A DNA stretch of 64,000 nt from Palleronia sp. LCG004 (lineage in GTDB: Bacteria > Pseudomonadota > Alphaproteobacteria > Rhodobacterales > Rhodobacteraceae). This document shows positions 60,133-64,000 of the stretch, one piece after another. The position numbers and the translations under genes are program-made. A model generated the notes under the pieces. It searched no databases. It had not been told where the DNA came from and saw nothing but the letters and a program-made list of their open reading frames with translations. Each line of letters starts with the position of its first letter. Position 1 is the first letter of the stretch. The stretch spans positions 1 through 64,000 of the forward strand of contig NZ_CP136760.1 of NCBI RefSeq assembly GCF_032931615.1. The letters run 5' to 3'.

Positions 60133-61602
60133 ATGACACATTCCTACCGGGTGGCCTTCGGGGACATCCACAATCACAACGGCCACGGCTACGGCAAGGG
60201 CAGCATCGAGCGCAGCCTGGACATCGCCCGGGAACATCTGGATTTCTACGCCTTCACCGGCCATTCCAGCTGGCACGACCTGGCCGTCGGCACCGATCCG
60301 CGGTTCGATCACTTCAGCCGCGGCTTCGATCGCCTGGCGGAGACCTGGCCGCGCGTGCAGAAAGCCATCGCCGAGGCCAATCTCGAGGAGGGCTTCGCGG
60401 CCTTCCTCGGGTTCGAGTGGCATTCGAACTTCTACGGCGATCAATGCGTGATCTTCGCCGATGACAACCGCGAGATGTGCTACGCACAGGATATCGAGGG
60501 GTTGCGCGCCTTCTGCCGCGAGAACGGCGCCATCCTGCTGCCCCACCATGTCGCCTATCCCAAAGGGGTGCGCGGCCTGAACTGGGACGAGTATGACCCG
60601 TCCCTGTCGCCTGTGGTCGAGATCTTCTCGATGCATGGCTGTTCGGAATCCGACACCTCGCCCTTCCCCATGAAGATCGGCTCGCCCGGCGGACGGTCCA
60701 CCGCGCAGACGATCCAGCACAACCTGGCCAAGGGGGCGCGGTTCGGCTTTACCGGATCGACCGACAGCCATCGCGGCTTTCCCGGTGCCTACGGCGAGGG
60801 GCTGATGGGGGCCCTGGTCGAGGGGGTGGTCAGCCGCGACAGCGTCATGGAGGCGATCCATGCCCGGCGCACCTACGCGCTGACCGGCGACAAGATCGAG
60901 GTCGGCTTCACCGTCGACGGCGCGCCGATGGGGGCCGAGATCGCGGCGTCGGACACGGTCACCGTGACCTGCGACATCCAGGGGCGCGATGTCATCGACC
61001 GGGTCGAGCTGGTGCTCAACAACGAGGTCGTGCAGGTCCTGCAGCCGGGCGGCGAGGCGGAAGGGCCCGAGCAGCTGCGGCTGGAATGGGGCTGGGGTCC
61101 CTGGGGCGATCTGGACAAGGCGCGGATCGTCGACTGGGAGTTCGACCTGGCCTTCGACGGGGCCCGGCTGATGCGGCATTTCCCATGCCTGACCTCCGGT
61201 CCGTTCGACGAGAACCGCCGCCACCGCTTCGCTCCGTCCGAGGCCGGCATGGGCGTCGTCTCCTACAGTTCGCGGCAGGAACCCTCGATGGGCAATCCCA
61301 ACCAGGCCGTGGTGATGGAGATCGAGGCCGGCGACGCGGCCGAGGTCGAGCTCAGGATGACCCGTCCGGTGGAGATGACGCGCCGCTTCCGCCTGTCGGA
61401 TCTGCGCGCGGCGTCTGCCGAGGTCCATACCGGGGCCTACCCGTCCGAGAGCTTCCAGATGCACCGTATCGTGCCGGCGGCGCTGTCGCGGCTGGTCGCC
61501 ACGGTGGACGTGGAGATCCCTGCGGGCAGCTCGCATCTCTACCTGCGGGTGACCCAGAAGAACGGGCAGATGGCCTGGTCCAGCCCGGTCTTCATCAACT
61601 GA
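60133..61602 (+). CDS. PHP-domain metallohydrolase (CehA/McbA or DUF3604-like)
   Basis: A 489-residue protein. Residues 1-280 form a PHP metal-binding domain: His13/His15 (GDIHNHNGHG), His44 (FTGHSS), Glu-Trp-His in LGFEWHSNFYG, HH in LLPHHVAYP and Asp-His in GSTDSHRGFPG, enough ligands for a two- or three-metal site. The C-terminal 200 residues are beta-rich. Members of this group include the carbaryl hydrolase CehA/McbA, which cleaves an aryl carbamate ester, but most are uncharacterised. No signal peptide, so it acts in the cytoplasm. It follows the binding-protein gene by 29 bases and probably acts on the imported compound. Confidence 0.78.
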   Translation: MTHSYRVAFGDIHNHNGHGYGKGSIERSLDIAREHLDFYAFTGHSSWHDLAVGTDPRFDHFSRGFDRLAETWPRVQKAIAEANLEEGFAAFLGFEWHSNFYGDQCVIFADDNREMCYAQDIEGLRAFCRENGAILLPHHVAYPKGVRGLNWDEYDPSLSPVVEIFSMHGCSESDTSPFPMKIGSPGGRSTAQTIQHNLAKGARFGFTGSTDSHRGFPGAYGEGLMGALVEGVVSRDSVMEAIHARRTYALTGDKIEVGFTVDGAPMGAEIAASDTVTVTCDIQGRDVIDRVELVLNNEVVQVLQPGGEAEGPEQLRLEWGWGPWGDLDKARIVDWEFDLAFDGARLMRHFPCLTSGPFDENRRHRFAPSEAGMGVVSYSSRQEPSMGNPNQAVVMEIEAGDAAEVELRMTRPVEMTRRFRLSDLRAASAEVHTGAYPSESFQMHRIVPAALSRLVATVDVEIPAGSSHLYLRVTQKNGQMAWSSPVFIN

Positions 61603-61650
61603 GCGGCGCGGCGGCGCGGCAACGGCACTCTGACAAAAGGCTCCGACGTG

Positions 61651-63120
61651 ATGTCTGACGAACCCTCGCACGATCCTGCGCCGGACCTCCGGAACGGACG
61701 CCTGGCCCAGCTCGGCCTTCTGGACGCCGCCGCGCAACAACGCGCCGGCGAGATCCTCGAGACGGTCGAACGTGCGGGGGTCGAGACGATCCGCGTCGTC
61801 TTTGCCGATGCGCACGGGGTGCTGCGCGGCAAGACGATCCTCGCCAAGGCGCTGCCGTCGCTGTTCAAGGTCGGCCTGCGCGCGCCCTCGACCCTGCTGC
61901 TCAAGGATACCTCGGGGCGGACCGCCTTTCCGGTCTGGTCGGCCGAGGGCAGTCCGGTCGCCGGGACCGGGGCAGGGGACATGCTGATGGTGCCCGCCCC
62001 GGAGACCTTCCGCATCCTGCCCTGGGCACCGCATTCGGCATGGCTCTTTTGCGATCTGGCCTTCACCGACGGCAGCCCGATCCCCTTCGCCCCGCGTCAG
62101 GTGCTCAAGGCGGCGCTGTCGCGGCTGGCCAGCCGGGGCTGGTCGCTGACCGTCGGGCTCGAGGTGGAATTCCATCTGTTCCGCAGCACCGAGCCGCGGC
62201 TGGCCCATGGCGACAGCGGCATGCCGCATCGCCCCCCCGAGACCGAATTGCTGGCCCCCGGCTACCAGTTCCTGGCCGAAGGGGTCTACGACCGGATGGA
62301 GCCGGTGCTCGACGAGATGCGCAAGGCGGCGTGCGATCTGGGTCTGCCGCTGCGCTCGGTCGAGATCGAGATGGGGCCGGGACAGGTCGAGTTCGTCTTC
62401 GATCCCGCCGATGCCCTGAGCCATGCCGACAACATGATCATGCTGCGGGCCATGGCCAAGGATCTGGCGGCGCGGCGGGGCCTGCATGCGAGCTTCATGT
62501 GCCGGCCCCGGATCGACGGCGGTGCCTCGGCAGGCTGGCACCTGCATCAGTCGCTGGTCGAGATGGCGACGGGCCGGAACCTCTTCGTGCCCGAGACGGA
62601 GCAGACGCTGACCCCCGAGGCGTCGGGCTGGATCGCCGGCCTTCTGGCCCATGCCGAGGCCAGCTGCATCCTGACCACGCCCACCGTCAACGGCTACAAG
62701 CGCTACCAGCCGTTCCAGATGGCCCCGGACCGCGTCCAGTGGGGGCGCGACAATCGCGGTGCGATGATCCGCGCGCTGATGGAGCCCGGCGACGGGGCCA
62801 GCCGGATCGAGAACCGCGTGGCCGAGCCGGCGGCCAATCCCTACTACGTCTTCGCCGCGCAGATCCTGTCGGGACTCGACGGGATCGACCGGGGCCTCGA
62901 TGCCGGTCCTCCGGCCGAGTCGCCCTATACCTCGGGCGCGCCGCGTCTGCCGCGCTCGCTTGCGGATGCGCTGACCGCGTTCCACGCCAGCTCGCTCTAC
63001 CGGACCGAGCTGGGTCCGGAATTCGCCGAGTTCATCGTGACCCTCAAGCAGGCCGAATGGGACCGCTACGCGACCGCCGTCTCGGATTGGGAGCAGCGCG
63101 AATATTTCGGATTGTTGTGA
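61651..63120 (+). CDS. Glutamine synthetase-like ligase (possible gamma-glutamyl amide synthetase)
   Basis: A 489-residue enzyme of the glutamine synthetase superfamily. Active-site blocks are intact: GLEVEFHLF, EIEMGPGQVEFVF, the ATP/metal motif SAGWHLHQSL, NRGAMIR, and RIENRVAEPAANPYY. The N-terminal beta-grasp part (residues 1-130) has FADAHGVLRGKTI. It lacks the adenylylation Tyr context of GlnA I. Catabolic relatives (AtdA1 for aniline, IpuC for isopropylamine, PuuA for putrescine) glutamylate amines before oxidation. Next to a Rieske oxygenase and a transporter, such a role for an amine substrate is plausible. An ATG at 61651 was preferred to a GTG one codon earlier. Confidence 0.82.
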   Translation: MSDEPSHDPAPDLRNGRLAQLGLLDAAAQQRAGEILETVERAGVETIRVVFADAHGVLRGKTILAKALPSLFKVGLRAPSTLLLKDTSGRTAFPVWSAEGSPVAGTGAGDMLMVPAPETFRILPWAPHSAWLFCDLAFTDGSPIPFAPRQVLKAALSRLASRGWSLTVGLEVEFHLFRSTEPRLAHGDSGMPHRPPETELLAPGYQFLAEGVYDRMEPVLDEMRKAACDLGLPLRSVEIEMGPGQVEFVFDPADALSHADNMIMLRAMAKDLAARRGLHASFMCRPRIDGGASAGWHLHQSLVEMATGRNLFVPETEQTLTPEASGWIAGLLAHAEASCILTTPTVNGYKRYQPFQMAPDRVQWGRDNRGAMIRALMEPGDGASRIENRVAEPAANPYYVFAAQILSGLDGIDRGLDAGPPAESPYTSGAPRLPRSLADALTAFHASSLYRTELGPEFAEFIVTLKQAEWDRYATAVSDWEQREYFGLL

Positions 63121-63133
63121 AGGACGCGCGGCC

Positions 63134-63487
63134 ATGCCCCATCTGGTGATCGAACATTTCCCCGAGATCGACGGCACCACATTGTGCCGGGTCGCCCTGG
63201 ATGTCGCGGCCCGCAGCGGGATCATGCGGCGCGAGGATATCAAGGTCCGGACGCAGTGCGCCGGAACCGTGCTGCTAGGCGACGGGCGAAGCTCGTTCCT
63301 GCACGTTACCGTTTCGCTTCTGGCAGGGCGCGAGGATGCGGCCAAGCTCGCCTTGTCGGATGCCCTGGTCTGCGCGCTTAGGGATGCCTTTCCCGACATC
63401 GAGGCGATCAGCGCGGACATCCGCGACATGGACCCGTACTGCTACAGGAAAAGCCTGACGTCCGAGCCGGGCGGGACCGCCGCATAG
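63134..63487 (+). CDS. 5-carboxymethyl-2-hydroxymuconate isomerase-like tautomerase (HpaF/CHMI family)
   Basis: A 117-residue tautomerase-superfamily protein. After Met removal it begins with Pro (MPHLVIEHF), the catalytic base of the family; SFLHVTVSLLAGREDAAK and the ending DIRDMDPYCYRKSL match the CHMI family. CHMI isomerises a ring-fission product in homoprotocatechuate breakdown. AAGGA precedes the ATG, and the gene lies 13 bases after the ligase, so it is the last gene of the transport/ligase operon. It suggests that an aromatic ring or a dienoate intermediate is handled, though no ring-cleavage dioxygenase is in the window. Confidence 0.82.
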   Translation: MPHLVIEHFPEIDGTTLCRVALDVAARSGIMRREDIKVRTQCAGTVLLGDGRSSFLHVTVSLLAGREDAAKLALSDALVCALRDAFPDIEAISADIRDMDPYCYRKSLTSEPGGTAA

Positions 63488-63777
63488 AGAGTGCTCGGGC
63501 GAGCGCGGGGCCGTCCGAACCGGATCGCCCTGGCAGGGGAGACGCGCTGGAACGCGCGCAGCCTGCGGCAGATGGTGGCCGTGCCGACGACGATCCTGCC
63601 TCGGAGCGGCATGCCTCGAACGTCGCGGCAGGACAGCGGGTATCGGGATACCAGCGCAGGGCCGGAAGCATGACGTTTTTTGGTGAACCGATAGTCTCGG
63701 ACCGGATCACGGCCCGGGATCGATGTTTCCCGGTGTCGGGATGCACCGATATATCCCGCTCGATGCAGCGGTTCCCG

Positions 63778-64000
63778 CTAGGCTGACCCGATCCGCTTCA
63801 CGTTCCCGACGACCTCCGCGGCAAGGCCGAGGGCGCGTGCAGCCGTCATGGCAAGGCCGGGCAGGATCATCCATTCCAGCGACCAGGCGGCTCCGGAACG
63901 TTCCTGCTCGTGGACCAGCGCGTGATGAAGGCCGGAGACGTCGGTTGCGGCCGAGCGGGCGAGGGTGACAAGCAATTCGGCCCGGACGGGATTGTGCTTG
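63778..64000 (-). CDS. PcaB-like lyase/cycloisomerase, C-terminal end only (gene runs off the window)
   Basis: The last 74 codons of a fumarase/aspartase-superfamily protein, entering from the right edge. The first complete codons read KHNPVRAELLV, the end of the family signature SSxMPxKxNP, and GLHHALVHEQERSGAAWSLEWMILPGLAMTAARALGLAAEV is typical of 3-carboxy-cis,cis-muconate cycloisomerase (PcaB, beta-ketoadipate pathway) of the short type. Adenylosuccinate-lyase-like relatives are an alternative. It is convergent with the tautomerase; the 290 bases between (63488-63777) show no gene, only the short palindrome GGTATCGGGATACC at 63639-63652. Confidence 0.72.
   Translation of the reverse strand, partial: KHNPVRAELLVTLARSAATDVSGLHHALVHEQERSGAAWSLEWMILPGLAMTAARALGLAAEVVGNVKRIGSA

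Noticed and set aside
60043..63429. An 1128-codon open frame antisense to the PHP hydrolase, ligase and tautomerase genes
   Set aside because: Its composition (Arg, His, Gly, Asp-rich) is that of a shadow of high-GC genes; all three plus-strand genes have clear family motifs and ribosome binding sites.
63488..63777. Possible small gene after the tautomerase
   Set aside because: A 60-codon frame at 63491 has no ribosome binding site and no protein-like pattern; only a short palindrome is visible.

Overview
The window is GC-rich DNA, densely packed with genes. The codon use, the many solute-binding-protein transporters (Liv, CUT1, TRAP, Opp, Tau) and a RepB-type plasmid replicon with parAB point to an alphaproteobacterium of the Rhodobacterales (Roseobacter/Paracoccaceae group). 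The replication and partition module lies in the middle (33.5-38.6 kb), so the whole window is most likely part of a plasmid or chromid loaded with catabolic operons. I saw no rRNA, tRNA, CRISPR array or recognisable insertion sequence. All calls come from reading the sequence; no database search was run.

Layout. 1-8.7 kb: a livF(partial)-G-M-H and binding-protein operon that also carries an exported cyclase-family hydrolase, divergent from a zinc alcohol dehydrogenase and a LysR regulator; a MaoC-like hydratase follows. 8.8-18.7 kb: a xylo-oligosaccharide operon (LacI regulator, CUT1 binding protein and two permeases, GH43 beta-xylosidase, UgpC-type ATPase, Gfo/Idh/MocA oxidoreductase, ThuA-like protein, xylose isomerase). 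18.8-20.6 kb: a c-type cytochrome and a secreted PQQ-type sugar dehydrogenase. 20.7-28.9 kb: a TRAP transporter operon with a class II aldolase, an N,N-dimethylformamidase-like large subunit and a class III aminotransferase, beside a LacI regulator and a matching palindrome. 29.0-33.5 kb: a MocR regulator divergent from a flavin-binding protein, then a lipoprotein, an SDR and a MarR-GNAT fusion.

33.5-38.6 kb: repB, an iteron-like origin with an AT-rich segment, parA, parB and nine copies of a 17-bp palindrome (GGTTTCGCSGCGAAACC), six of them in an array behind parB, most spaced 96-99 bp apart. 38.8-48.5 kb: an Opp/Dpp-type transporter operon with a cog3964-type amidohydrolase, a RidA protein, an IclR regulator, a SelA/DgaE-like PLP enzyme and a cupin. 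Together they suggest uptake, deacylation and deamination of an N-acyl (D-)amino acid or a similar compound. 48.7-50.9 kb: an Old Yellow Enzyme homologue divergent from a LysR regulator.

51.1-64 kb is the most unusual part. Two oppositely directed units, IclR / FprA-type reductase / flavodoxin and Rieske protein / oxygenase catalytic subunit / orphan, flank a 40-bp imperfect palindrome. The catalytic subunit keeps the mononuclear-iron ligands but has lost the Rieske ligands; the missing Rieske half is encoded as a separate small protein just upstream. A second IclR gene, a Tau-type transporter with two different permeases, a PHP-family hydrolase, a glutamine-synthetase-like ligase, a 5-carboxymethyl-2-hydroxymuconate isomerase-like tautomerase and the end of a PcaB-like lyase follow. 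This reads as an island for uptake and oxidation of an aromatic or amine-bearing substrate using a split, possibly flavodoxin-fed Rieske oxygenase.
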